Part shown: in pieces, positions 28,190-35,500 of the stretch
Position numbering within the stretch: the first letter of the stretch is position 1
Layout: each line of letters begins with the position of its first letter
Assembly (NCBI GenBank): GCA_949289565.1
Contig: CASEOO010000041.1
Span: forward strand, 1-54,885
Direction of reading: 5' to 3'
Source: an uncultured Bacteroidales bacterium
Lineage (GTDB): Bacteria; Bacteroidota; Bacteroidia; Bacteroidales; UBA932
DNA length: 54,885 bases
Translations under genes and position numbers: made by a program
The notes under the pieces: generated by a model
Database searches by the model: none
Told to the model about the DNA's origin: nothing
What the model saw: the letters and a program-made list of their open reading frames with translations, nothing else

Positions 28190-28609
28190 TTATTCAACAT
28201 AGTCTCTACGTACCACAAACTTGGTGGTCACAGGGAGTTTCTGGGCGCCAAGGCGCAGAGCCTCTTTAGCTATCTCCATAGGAACACCTTCTGCCTCAAT
28301 GAGGATACGGCCCGGAGTAACAGGGCATACAAAGCCTTCCGGATTACCCTTACCTTTACCCATTCGCACTTCAGCAGGCTTCTTGGTGTAAGGCTTGTCA
28401 GGGAATATCCTGATCCAGATCTTACCCTCACGCTTCATATAACGCACGACGGCCTGACGCGCAGCCTCGATCTGGCGGCCAGTAAGCCAGCAATTTTCCA
28501 GTGTCTTGATGCCGAAAGAACCGAACACAAGCTGATTGCCTCTCTGGGCAAGGCCTTTCATACGGCCTTTTTGCTGCCTTCTAAATTTTGTTTTCTTCGG
28601 TTGTAACAT
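28190..28609 (-). CDS. rplP: 50S ribosomal protein L16
   Basis: The 139-residue protein has the L16 start [15 protein letters not shown] and the [19 protein letters not shown] segment. Normally rplP follows rpsC in the S10 operon. Here no rpsC precedes it; a promoter and leader stem-loop do, so rplP is the first gene of this transcription unit. Confidence 0.98.
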   Translation of the reverse strand: MLQPKKTKFRRQQKGRMKGLAQRGNQLVFGSFGIKTLENCWLTGRQIEAARQAVVRYMKREGKIWIRIFPDKPYTKKPAEVRMGKGKGNPEGFVCPVTPGRILIEAEGVPMEIAKEALRLGAQKLPVTTKFVVRRDYVE

Positions 28610-28640
28610 TGTCTATTACTTTAAAAATTTACTTTCACTT

Positions 28641-28691
28641 CCTTAAATAATTGAGTATCAGCTGGTTGGGCGGACTTCTCCTCAATTAAGG
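28641..28691 (-). promoter_or_regulatory. Stem-loop in the rplP leader
   Basis: CTCAATTAAGG at 28681-28691 pairs with CCTTA...AATTGAG at 28641-28655, with a 3-4 base bulge. Read on the minus strand this places a stem of about 11 bp near the predicted 5' end of the rplP transcript, enclosing a loop of about 25 bases. It may stabilise the mRNA or serve ribosomal-protein feedback. I know of no matching described leader. Confidence 0.5.
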
Positions 28692-28696
28692 GACTG

Positions 28697-28726
28697 CAAA
28701 GATAGTCATTTTTTCTGAATTGCAAA
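28697..28726 (-). promoter_or_regulatory. Promoter of the rplP-rplQ unit
   Basis: On the minus strand TTTG (28726-28723) is followed after 18 bp by TATCTTTG (28704-28697), nearly the Bacteroidota consensus spacing of 19. Predicted transcription start is about 28690, giving a leader of about 80 bases. Confidence 0.75.
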
Positions 28727-28950
28727 TATTTTTTCATAAAAAATCAGATATTTTCGACCATAATATCTGCAACTTAAATATGAGAAAATCACCTACTTAC
28801 AAACACTGTTCAAAATTTTTTCGCATCGTTTTCGACCGGCACAGCAAAGCCGTCAGGAAACATGCCTGACACCCGACGGATGAGGACATGGAACGGATTT
28901 GCCGGGCCGGACATCTCCAGTTTGTACAAAGAAAACGGCTTTCTTACAGA
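28727..28950. other. AT-rich intergenic stretch upstream of rplP
   Basis: Between the rplP promoter and the rightward DUF4294 promoter, I see no reading frame, RNA gene or remnant of rpsC or other S10-operon genes. Short frames here have no recognisable coding character. Confidence 0.5.
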
Positions 28951-28980
28951 TTGGCATACATAATATATTGATTATATTTG
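28951..28980 (+). promoter_or_regulatory. Promoter of the DUF4294 gene
   Basis: TTG at 28951-28953, a 19-bp spacer, then TATATTTG at 28973-28980. The ATG follows 25 bases after the -7 element, giving a short leader. Confidence 0.75.
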
Positions 28981-29005
28981 CCGTCCCGAACAACGGAAGC
29001 ATTGA

Positions 29006-29689
29006 ATGACAGGCAGAACAAAATATATATTGGCCGCCATGACGGCGGCAGTCATCATGATTGCCGGAGGCACCGGACTGAAAGCGCAGACGCCGGACTC
29101 TCCAGACAGCATGTTCATGCATTTCATGGTGGAAGGCCGCGACACCGTGTTCACCGACGAACTGCCGCCTGCACGCATATATTCCAGGATGCCCAGGCAG
29201 AAAGGACGCGAATGGAGAAAATACTACCGCCTGGTCCATAATTTCAGCAAAGCCTACCCTTATGCACTCGCGGCCAGGCATCTCGTGCACGAAGTGGACA
29301 GCACTATCGAAGCCGACAATCTTAAACGGGCGAAACGCGACAGGTATATAAACAGCATGCAGAAACAGCTGTTCGAAGATTTCGAGTCATCCATGCGCGG
29401 CCTCACCGTGTCGCAGGGAGCGCTTCTGATGAAACTCATTGACCGTGAGGTCGGGAAATCCTCCTATATGATTATAAAGGACTATAAAAACGGAATGGCC
29501 GCAGGCTTCTGGCAGGGAATAGCGAAAATTTTCGGGACTGACCTGAAAAAACCTTACGACCCGGACGGGGAAGACAGGCCGATAGAAGAGCTGGTGCAGC
29601 TGTGGGAGGCAGGACAATTCGAAGGGCTGTACTATTCGCTTTTCTGGAAGTATCCTCCAGAGATAGAAATACCGTCGAAATACAGATAA
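29006..29689 (+). CDS. DUF4294-family exported protein
   Basis: The 227-residue protein has a signal peptide (about 1-27) and then the DUF4294 pattern: D-E-L-P-P-A-R-I-Y, a W-R-K-Y-Y-R-L-V-H-N-F motif and many Arg/Lys in helices to about residue 150. The family is restricted to Bacteroidota and has no known function; it is exported. The 3' end overlaps the 3' end of the convergent lpxH gene by 58 bp. Confidence 0.85.
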   Translation: MTGRTKYILAAMTAAVIMIAGGTGLKAQTPDSPDSMFMHFMVEGRDTVFTDELPPARIYSRMPRQKGREWRKYYRLVHNFSKAYPYALAARHLVHEVDSTIEADNLKRAKRDRYINSMQKQLFEDFESSMRGLTVSQGALLMKLIDREVGKSSYMIIKDYKNGMAAGFWQGIAKIFGTDLKKPYDPDGEDRPIEELVQLWEAGQFEGLYYSLFWKYPPEIEIPSKYR

Positions 29690-30384
29690 GGCGAACCGTT
29701 TATCCAGTCTTTCAGCACATAGAGGTCAGCCCCCTGCGGAGTGCGGATTTTCACATCTGCATGATAATGCCCGAATATGAAATAGTCCACCGGGCGGCTT
29801 TTTTCATACTCGGCCGCGAACTTGTACAGAGGCTCGTCTTTCCCCCTGAAAAAATATTCCGAATGCCTGGCCAGGCGGTTGTGCTTCGACCACCCTGTCC
29901 CGAAGCGGAAAGCCAGCCATGGATGAAGCATGCTGAACAGGGACTGCAGCAGCCTGCTGTGGAAAATCCGGCGAAGAATCCTGTAGCCGGCAGGCACAGG
30001 GCCAAGGCCATCGCCATGCCCCAGGCAGAAATGCGTTCCGGCAATGTTCACATAAGCTGGCTGCTCAAGCCTGACCATGCCCAGCTCTTCGAAATAATGA
30101 TAAGCCCAGACATCATGGTTTCCTGTGAAAAAGTACACTTTCACTCCGGCGTCCATCAGGCTCAGGAGGGCAGAAAAAACCCTGACGTAGCCCTTGGGCA
30201 CGACATCATGATATTCATACCAGAAATCCCAGATGTCTCCCAGCAGGTAGAGGGCCTCTGTCTGCTCCGGAGGAATCGAACGCAGGAACGAGACAAAACG
30301 CGCCTCACGCCCAGCCGGGTCGTTCACATTCAGACCGAGGTGGACATCAGCGACGAAATATGTCAGGCTGCGGCTGCTCTCCAT
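29632..30384 (-). CDS. lpxH: UDP-2,3-diacylglucosamine diphosphatase (LpxH-type)
   Basis: The 250-residue calcineurin-like phosphoesterase has all metal-binding motifs: A-D-V-H-L, L-L-G-D-I-W-D, T-G-N-H-D, L-G-H-G-D and F-G-H-Y-H. LpxH cleaves UDP-diacylglucosamine to lipid X in lipid A synthesis at the inner face of the inner membrane. It starts 16 bp after uppP on the same strand. The last 19 codons overlap the convergent DUF4294 gene. Confidence 0.88.
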   Translation of the reverse strand: MESSRSLTYFVADVHLGLNVNDPAGREARFVSFLRSIPPEQTEALYLLGDIWDFWYEYHDVVPKGYVRVFSALLSLMDAGVKVYFFTGNHDVWAYHYFEELGMVRLEQPAYVNIAGTHFCLGHGDGLGPVPAGYRILRRIFHSRLLQSLFSMLHPWLAFRFGTGWSKHNRLARHSEYFFRGKDEPLYKFAAEYEKSRPVDYFIFGHYHADVKIRTPQGADLYVLKDWINGSPYLYFDGISISGGYFQKSE

Positions 30385-30400
30385 TATTATTTAGAATGGC

Positions 30401-31210
30401 TTAACTGAACAGGAAGATGCAGAGTGCGACTATAGCGCAATACAGGGCAAACCAAGTCAGTCTCGCTTTCTTCACCAGAGCTATCATCACCTTGCAGGCA
30501 AAAAGCCCTGAAAGAAAAGCCGAAACAAAGCCGAGCAGTATCGGAAGCGCACCTATGGACGAACCTGAAATCTCGCCGCCCACCACCTGGAGGAACGCCT
30601 CGCCGAGAATCGGCACGAGAACCATCAGGAAAGAGAACTGCGCCATGACATCACGCCTGACACCGCAGATAAGGCCGACAGAAATCGTGGTCCCCGAGCG
30701 CGACAGGCCCGGTATCACTGCGAAAGCCTGGCCTATGCCCACTGCCAATGCCTGCCAGTATGAAATGCCGTTCCTGTACGTATTCACCTGAGCCTGCATC
30801 TGCCGGCGCGGATTGGAGGCCATGTCTGAAAGAAACAGCAGAAGAGCTGTCATCACCAGGGCGATCCCCACGATCAAAATAGACTCAAACAGCCCCTCGA
30901 CGAACGACTTGAAGAAAACCCCGATGATGAATACCGGTATCATCGAAACGCAAATCTTCAGGATATAATCAGTCTCGTCGTTGTATTTGAACTTGAACAG
31001 GCCTTTCAGAAGATTCCATATCTGATGCCTGAAAACCACGATAGTGCTCAATACCGTAGCGGCATGCACCGCCACCTCGAAAACCAAGTCTCCTGACTCT
31101 TCCACGCCCAGAATCTGGCGGCCTATCACCAGATGACCGCTGCTGCTCACGGGAAGGAACTCTGTCAGGCCCTGGACCAGGCCGAGAATTATAGCTTCAA
31201 ACCACTCCAT
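30401..31210 (-). CDS. uppP: Undecaprenyl-diphosphatase
   Basis: The 269-residue polytopic membrane protein has the BacA/UppP signatures G-L-V-Q-G-L-T-E-F-L-P-V-S-S-S-G-H-L and P-G-L-S-R-S-G-T-T. It recycles undecaprenyl diphosphate to the carrier used for peptidoglycan and O-antigen. It is 10 bp after the DUF3098 gene in a conserved Bacteroidota cluster with ftsX. Confidence 0.96.
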   Translation of the reverse strand: MEWFEAIILGLVQGLTEFLPVSSSGHLVIGRQILGVEESGDLVFEVAVHAATVLSTIVVFRHQIWNLLKGLFKFKYNDETDYILKICVSMIPVFIIGVFFKSFVEGLFESILIVGIALVMTALLLFLSDMASNPRRQMQAQVNTYRNGISYWQALAVGIGQAFAVIPGLSRSGTTISVGLICGVRRDVMAQFSFLMVLVPILGEAFLQVVGGEISGSSIGALPILLGFVSAFLSGLFACKVMIALVKKARLTWFALYCAIVALCIFLFS

Positions 31211-31220
31211 ATGATTATCC

Positions 31221-31457
31221 TTATTTCACATTTTCACCTTCATCGCTCCTGTTCATAATGCCTGCGGCAATGACAACCACACCGCACAGAATCACCAGAG
31301 GGGCAGCCACCAGACGCCGGAAATCGAACATTGCATAATTGAACACTTCAGGGTCTTTCACCCCGCCGCCAGCCAGCAGGATATACCCTGCCACCATCAC
31401 GATGACTCCGGCCAGCACAAATTTCAGCCCCTTTCGGGTAATAGGAAAATTCTCCAT
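31221..31457 (-). CDS. DUF3098 small membrane protein
   Basis: The 78-residue protein has two membrane segments (about 10-30 and 48-66) with a loop that has G-G-G-V-K-D-P-E-V-F-N-Y. This is the DUF3098 pattern, a Bacteroidota protein found next to ftsX and uppP. Function is unknown; the context points to envelope biogenesis or division. Confidence 0.88.
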   Translation of the reverse strand: MENFPITRKGLKFVLAGVIVMVAGYILLAGGGVKDPEVFNYAMFDFRRLVAAPLVILCGVVVIAAGIMNRSDEGENVK

Positions 31458-31522
31458 AAAATATATCTGTTTCTACAGGGTGACTCAAAAGGGGCTTTTG
31501 GTCACCCGCATTCAATAAATAA

Positions 31523-32401
31523 TCAATAGTATAGTTCATCCTTGTTCAAGGATACAAGCTTGTTCACGACAAAGCAGGTGCTCAGCACGCAGATCAGCAC
31601 TCCGGAGGCCAGGACAATGCCAATGACAGCGAGCAGAAGGTTCAGGCTGAAAATTTCAAAAAGCTGCGCGACTTCACTCCTTATGAGATAAAGGAGGGCT
31701 ATCAGCCCCAGAATTGCAATCATCGCGGCAAACACCCCCTGGAAAAATGCCTGCACCATAAAAGGCCCTCTGATGAAAGCACGTGTGGCGCCGACCAGCT
31801 TCATAGTGTGTATAGTAAAGCGCCTGGCATAGACACTTAGGCGTATAGTATTGTTTATCAATACGAATGACACGAAAAGGAGCAAGGCTATGAACACGCC
31901 CAGAACCAGGGAGATCCGGCTGAGGTTCGCATTCAGCGCCTCGACAAGGGAAGGCTGATACACCACTTCATCCACAAGAGGCGATCTGGAAATCTCCTTT
32001 TTCACGACCTCAAGGCTGTCCGCCGACACATAGTCTGCCTTCAGGGTGACATCGATGGAGACAGGAATGGGGCTGGACTCAAAAACATCCAGAAAATCTT
32101 CGCCCAGCATGGAGGCCATCTCTTTTTCTCCTTGCTCGACAGAAATGAACTCAGTGGACTTGATATATCTTTCCGAGCCGAGTTCCAGAAGAAACTCCTT
32201 CGCCCTCTTTTCCGTCACGTCCTGCTTCATCATCACGGATATCTGCATGTTTTCCTTGAAATAGTCCGAGACGCTTCTGGCATTCACCAGAAGAAGGCTG
32301 GCCATGCCGACCAGCAAGAGTACCAGGCTGATACTTATCACCGTCGACATGTACGCGTTTCTGAGACGCCTGTTGATTATGCCCTTTTCTTCGCTTCCCA
32401 T
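31523..32401 (-). CDS. ftsX: Cell division protein FtsX
   Basis: The 292-residue protein has one N-terminal membrane segment (about 19-41), an extracytoplasmic domain (42-165) and three C-terminal segments, the FtsX layout. With FtsE it regulates peptidoglycan hydrolases at the septum. ftsE is not in the window. It starts the ftsX-DUF3098-uppP-lpxH run; a TATCTTTG element facing it lies at 32428-32435. Confidence 0.93.
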   Translation of the reverse strand: MGSEEKGIINRRLRNAYMSTVISISLVLLLVGMASLLLVNARSVSDYFKENMQISVMMKQDVTEKRAKEFLLELGSERYIKSTEFISVEQGEKEMASMLGEDFLDVFESSPIPVSIDVTLKADYVSADSLEVVKKEISRSPLVDEVVYQPSLVEALNANLSRISLVLGVFIALLLFVSFVLINNTIRLSVYARRFTIHTMKLVGATRAFIRGPFMVQAFFQGVFAAMIAILGLIALLYLIRSEVAQLFEIFSLNLLLAVIGIVLASGVLICVLSTCFVVNKLVSLNKDELYY

Positions 32402-32427
32402 ATAACCTGGAGACCATGATCCGGGGT

Positions 32428-32435
32428 CAAAGATA
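32428..32435 (-). promoter_or_regulatory. Putative -7 element of ftsX
   Basis: TATCTTTG on the minus strand, 27 bases before the ftsX ATG. I saw no -33 TTG at the right spacing, so this is a partial match. Confidence 0.45.
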
Positions 32436-32457
32436 ATGAAATATCAAAAATAATTAT

Positions 32458-32465
32458 TATATTTG
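32458..32465 (+). promoter_or_regulatory. Putative -7 element of the GT5-like gene
   Basis: TATATTTG on the plus strand, 28 bases before the ATG at 32494. The -33 element is not evident. Confidence 0.45.
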
Positions 32466-32493
32466 TTGAGTTTTTGTCTTTAAAACCTTGAAT

Positions 32494-33315
32494 ATGGGAG
32501 ATGCTGCTAAAAAAATTCTGTTTGTCAACTCGGAGATTTTCCCGTATCTCCCCGAGAGCGACATATCCAAGATAGGGCGTTTTCTTCCACAGGGAATCCA
32601 GGAAAGGAAAAAAGAAATCCGCTCGTTCATGCCGCGTTACGGATGCATAAACGAGAGGAAAAACCAGCTCCACGAAGTGATCCGCCTGTCGGGAATGAAC
32701 ATCATAATAAACGATGTCGACAGGCCTCTTGTCATCAAGGTGGCATCCATATCCGCGGCGAGGATGCAGGTATATTTCATCGACAACGAGGACTATTTCC
32801 ACCGCAAGCACATCTACCATGATGCAGATGGAAAATTCTTCGAAGACAACGGCGAACGTGCGGTATTCTTCGCGAGAGGCGTGCTGGAAACCGTCAAGAA
32901 ACTCAGATGGGCACCGGACATCGTGCACTGCCACGGATGGATTTCGCAGGTTCTTCCGCTCTATCTGAAAAAAATCTACAGAGACGACCCCATATTCTCA
33001 GACTGCAAAGTCATCCTGTCCCTGTACGACGACATCGCAACGGACGAGAAGTTCTCCGCTGACTTCAAGGAGAAGATAAAGTTCGGGGATATCTCCGGGG
33101 AAGATTTGGCCGACATGGAGAGCCCTGATGGCATAAATCTTGCGAAACTCGCTGTCCGCTATTCAGATGGCATCATAATGGGGTCAGGAAATATAGCTCC
33201 AGAACTGGAAGAACATTGCTCCAAATCAGGGCTTCCTGTCCTTCCATTCGATGCCGGGGCTCTGGAATCAGGAGCATACATCGATATTTACAACGATTTT
33301 TACGACAAATTTTAG
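32494..33315 (+). CDS. Truncated glycogen/starch synthase-like protein (GT5 N-domain only)
   Basis: The start is ATG 32494; a TTG two codons earlier is less likely. The 273 residues align with the N-terminal Rossmann half of glycogen synthase (K-I-L-F-V-N-S-E-I-F-P-Y near the start and P-D-I-V-H-C-H-G-W in the middle). The substrate-binding K-x-G-G-L motif after the first strand is replaced by S-K-I-G-R-F, and the whole C-terminal nucleotide-sugar domain is missing. It is therefore unlikely to make glycogen. Small proteins of this type are known in Bacteroidota and commonly annotated as glycogen synthase. It is 2 bp before a DUF4270 lipoprotein gene, which suggests a linked role. Confidence 0.85.
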   Translation: MGDAAKKILFVNSEIFPYLPESDISKIGRFLPQGIQERKKEIRSFMPRYGCINERKNQLHEVIRLSGMNIIINDVDRPLVIKVASISAARMQVYFIDNEDYFHRKHIYHDADGKFFEDNGERAVFFARGVLETVKKLRWAPDIVHCHGWISQVLPLYLKKIYRDDPIFSDCKVILSLYDDIATDEKFSADFKEKIKFGDISGEDLADMESPDGINLAKLAVRYSDGIIMGSGNIAPELEEHCSKSGLPVLPFDAGALESGAYIDIYNDFYDKF

Positions 33316-33317
33316 AA

Positions 33318-35057
33318 ATGCATTCAAGATTCATCTACCTTGCGGCAGGTATTCTGGCAGGCGCGTCATGCGCGGTTTCATGCGTGGAGATAAACGAAGA
33401 GCTGGGGAAAGAATACATTCCGACGAGGCATCAATATGATGTCTACACAGACACAATATATCTTCACAACATACGGCTGGAGCAGACTGACAAGCTCTCA
33501 GGCTACAGTTCAGCCAGAATCACTGTAGGCGCTGTGATGGACAACGTCTTCGGGCTCACATCCAGGAGCTGCGCCTTTCCTCTGATACCTGTGGACCCGG
33601 ACATGGATTTCGGGGAAAACACCCAGTGCACGCAGTTTCACTTCACCGCAGTCAGAGACACAGTCTCATACCCTGACAAAAGCCAGGAGCACATCATACA
33701 GAACATCCGCGTATATTCTCTTGACGAAGAAATCGGGGAAGACGCCAGCTACATCAATGAAAAGAATGCAGACGGGACACCCAAGCTCAAATACAGCGAG
33801 CAAGTGGCTTCATGCACATATTTCGGAGGAGACTCCCTGTCATTCGACCTCAAGACCAGCTTCGGGCAGAAATACATAGATGAAATCAAGAATATGCAGA
33901 AAGATCCAGACAAGAAGGGACTGGACTCTGTAGTGAATTTCGTCAACAAACTTCCCGGGATATTCATAAAGGCCGACGCTCCGATATCGGCAGGAGGAAG
34001 GATAAATATGTTTGACCTGAAGATGGAGATCTCTGAATCATACTATGTATCAGGAAACTACGCCGAGCTCAAGTTCCGTGCAGACTACGGGGACAGAAAA
34101 GGAGTCGACTCGTCGTTCCTGTTCTTCTTCGGGGCACAAGCCATGCAGGTATATGAAGACGCCGAAAGCGAATACGTCACCCCTGCCAGGACAGCCCAGT
34201 ACGCCCTGAACTTGACAGACACCAGATACAGCGGTGAAGTGCTTCCATCAGAAGGAGGCTGTTCAGTCACTGACAAGATATACGTGGAAGGAGGAGGTGG
34301 GCTGAAGCCCGTGATATCGTCTCAGGAAATAAAGGAAAGCCTCGGGGAACTGTTTGCCAACGAAGGCATCGACCCTGCAGATGTAATCATACACAAGGCT
34401 TCAATCGTGCTTCCTTACGATTTCCAGAGCGAGAACTATGACCAGATGTACCTGTATCCGTACCGGCTCAGCCCTACCTGCAGAATCACGCTGGAAGACG
34501 ATGAGACCGGGGAGGAGCAGGTAACATATGCCGGGCTGACCGATGCAAGCGTCGAGACAGAAAACCAGGGGGACATAAACCGCTCGCTGAACTGCTATGC
34601 ACCGGATATCAGCCACCATGTCCAGGAAATACTCCGCAGGGCTGACGACACGAACTACAGCGACTACGACATCTGGATGCTGACGATGGCTGAAGAGACT
34701 ATAGAGACGGAGAATTCCGGAAACAGCGCCATGAGCGACTACTACAGGAATCTGGCATACTACGACTACTACAACAGCATGTACAACCCTTACGGCTACG
34801 GAGGATATTACGGAGGGTACTACGGATACGGATACAACAGCTATTACGGCATGAGCAACTACTATAATTACATGCTTGCAGCGCAGTACGCCAGCCAGTC
34901 ATCCACCACCACGTCCGTTTCCGTGCAGCTGGACAAGGACAGATACTACCGTGGAATTCTCCGCGGGCCAGGAGCCGACGGCGGATATTCAGATACAAAC
35001 AAAAATCTGCCGCGGATGACTGTCACATACTCCGTTTCCAAGACATCGGGGAAATAA
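33318..35057 (+). CDS. DUF4270-family lipoprotein
   Basis: ATG at 33318, 2 bp after the GT5-like gene, gives 579 residues with a lipoprotein signal (Cys18 or Cys22). The bulk fits DUF4270: T-D-T-I-Y, then Q-C-T-Q-F-H and a late P-R-M-T-V-T-Y. Between about residues 475 and 525 there is a strongly Tyr/Gly-rich insert of alternating Y-G-G-Y-Y-G units. The family is confined to Bacteroidota and has no assigned reaction; an outer-membrane or surface role is likely. A longer upstream reading has no signal peptide and was not used. Confidence 0.85.
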   Translation: MHSRFIYLAAGILAGASCAVSCVEINEELGKEYIPTRHQYDVYTDTIYLHNIRLEQTDKLSGYSSARITVGAVMDNVFGLTSRSCAFPLIPVDPDMDFGENTQCTQFHFTAVRDTVSYPDKSQEHIIQNIRVYSLDEEIGEDASYINEKNADGTPKLKYSEQVASCTYFGGDSLSFDLKTSFGQKYIDEIKNMQKDPDKKGLDSVVNFVNKLPGIFIKADAPISAGGRINMFDLKMEISESYYVSGNYAELKFRADYGDRKGVDSSFLFFFGAQAMQVYEDAESEYVTPARTAQYALNLTDTRYSGEVLPSEGGCSVTDKIYVEGGGGLKPVISSQEIKESLGELFANEGIDPADVIIHKASIVLPYDFQSENYDQMYLYPYRLSPTCRITLEDDETGEEQVTYAGLTDASVETENQGDINRSLNCYAPDISHHVQEILRRADDTNYSDYDIWMLTMAEETIETENSGNSAMSDYYRNLAYYDYYNSMYNPYGYGGYYGGYYGYGYNSYYGMSNYYNYMLAAQYASQSSTTTSVSVQLDKDRYYRGILRGPGADGGYSDTNKNLPRMTVTYSVSKTSGK

Positions 35058-35069
35058 CATAAAGAAAAG

Positions 35070-35116
35070 ATTGCAAATAAAAACGGCCCGGAGTCCGGGC
35101 CGTTTTTATTTGCAAT
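35070..35116. terminator. Bidirectional terminator
   Basis: A perfect 22-bp stem with a 3-base loop (AGT), GC-rich in the centre and A/T-rich at both ends, separates the DUF4270 gene from acpP. It can end transcription from either side. Confidence 0.92.
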
Positions 35117-35131
35117 TCCGATAATTCTGAA

Positions 35132-35374
35132 TTAAGCGTTGAGCTTCTTCTCGATATAGTCGATAGCGTCTTTCACAGTAGAGATCTTCTCACCTGCATC
35201 TTCATCAGGAATATTGATGTTGAAAGCTTTTTCAAACTCCATGATAAGTTCTACTGTATCAAGAGAATCTGCACCAAGATCATTTGTAAAGCTTGCAGTC
35301 TCTGTCACCTCAGATTCGTCAACGCCTAATTTGTCAACGATAATTGCTTTTACTTTGTTTGCAACTTCTGACAT
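35132..35374 (-). CDS. acpP: Acyl carrier protein
   Basis: The 80-residue acidic helical protein has the phosphopantetheine site G-A-D-S-L-D (Ser37). ACP carries acyl intermediates in fatty-acid synthesis. Unlike the common fabF or rnc neighbourhood, here it appears to be monocistronic between a terminator and its own promoter element at about 35440. Confidence 0.96.
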   Translation of the reverse strand: MSEVANKVKAIIVDKLGVDESEVTETASFTNDLGADSLDTVELIMEFEKAFNINIPDEDAGEKISTVKDAIDYIEKKLNA

Positions 35375-35439
35375 AATGTTAAGAATTTAATTAATAAATG
35401 AGTTTATGTTTAAATACACTTATAGTCACAATCTGGCGG

Positions 35440-35447
35440 CAAAGATA
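35440..35447 (-). promoter_or_regulatory. Putative -7 element of acpP
   Basis: TATCTTTG on the minus strand, 65 bases before the acpP ATG. The -33 position is A-rich and has no TTG, so this is a partial match. Confidence 0.45.
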
Positions 35448-35500
35448 TGAAAAAATTACGAAAAAAAGAATAAAACAGAGTGAATTGAAAAAATCAGCAC

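Noticed and set aside
28853..29290. Leftward reading frame of 145 codons over the DUF4294 start
   Set aside because: Antisense shadow of the DUF4294 gene with no family features, and it runs through that gene's promoter.
35070..35116. Perfect 22-bp inverted repeat as a recombination site
   Set aside because: It has a 3-base loop and a GC core with A/T flanks between convergent genes, which is a bidirectional terminator.
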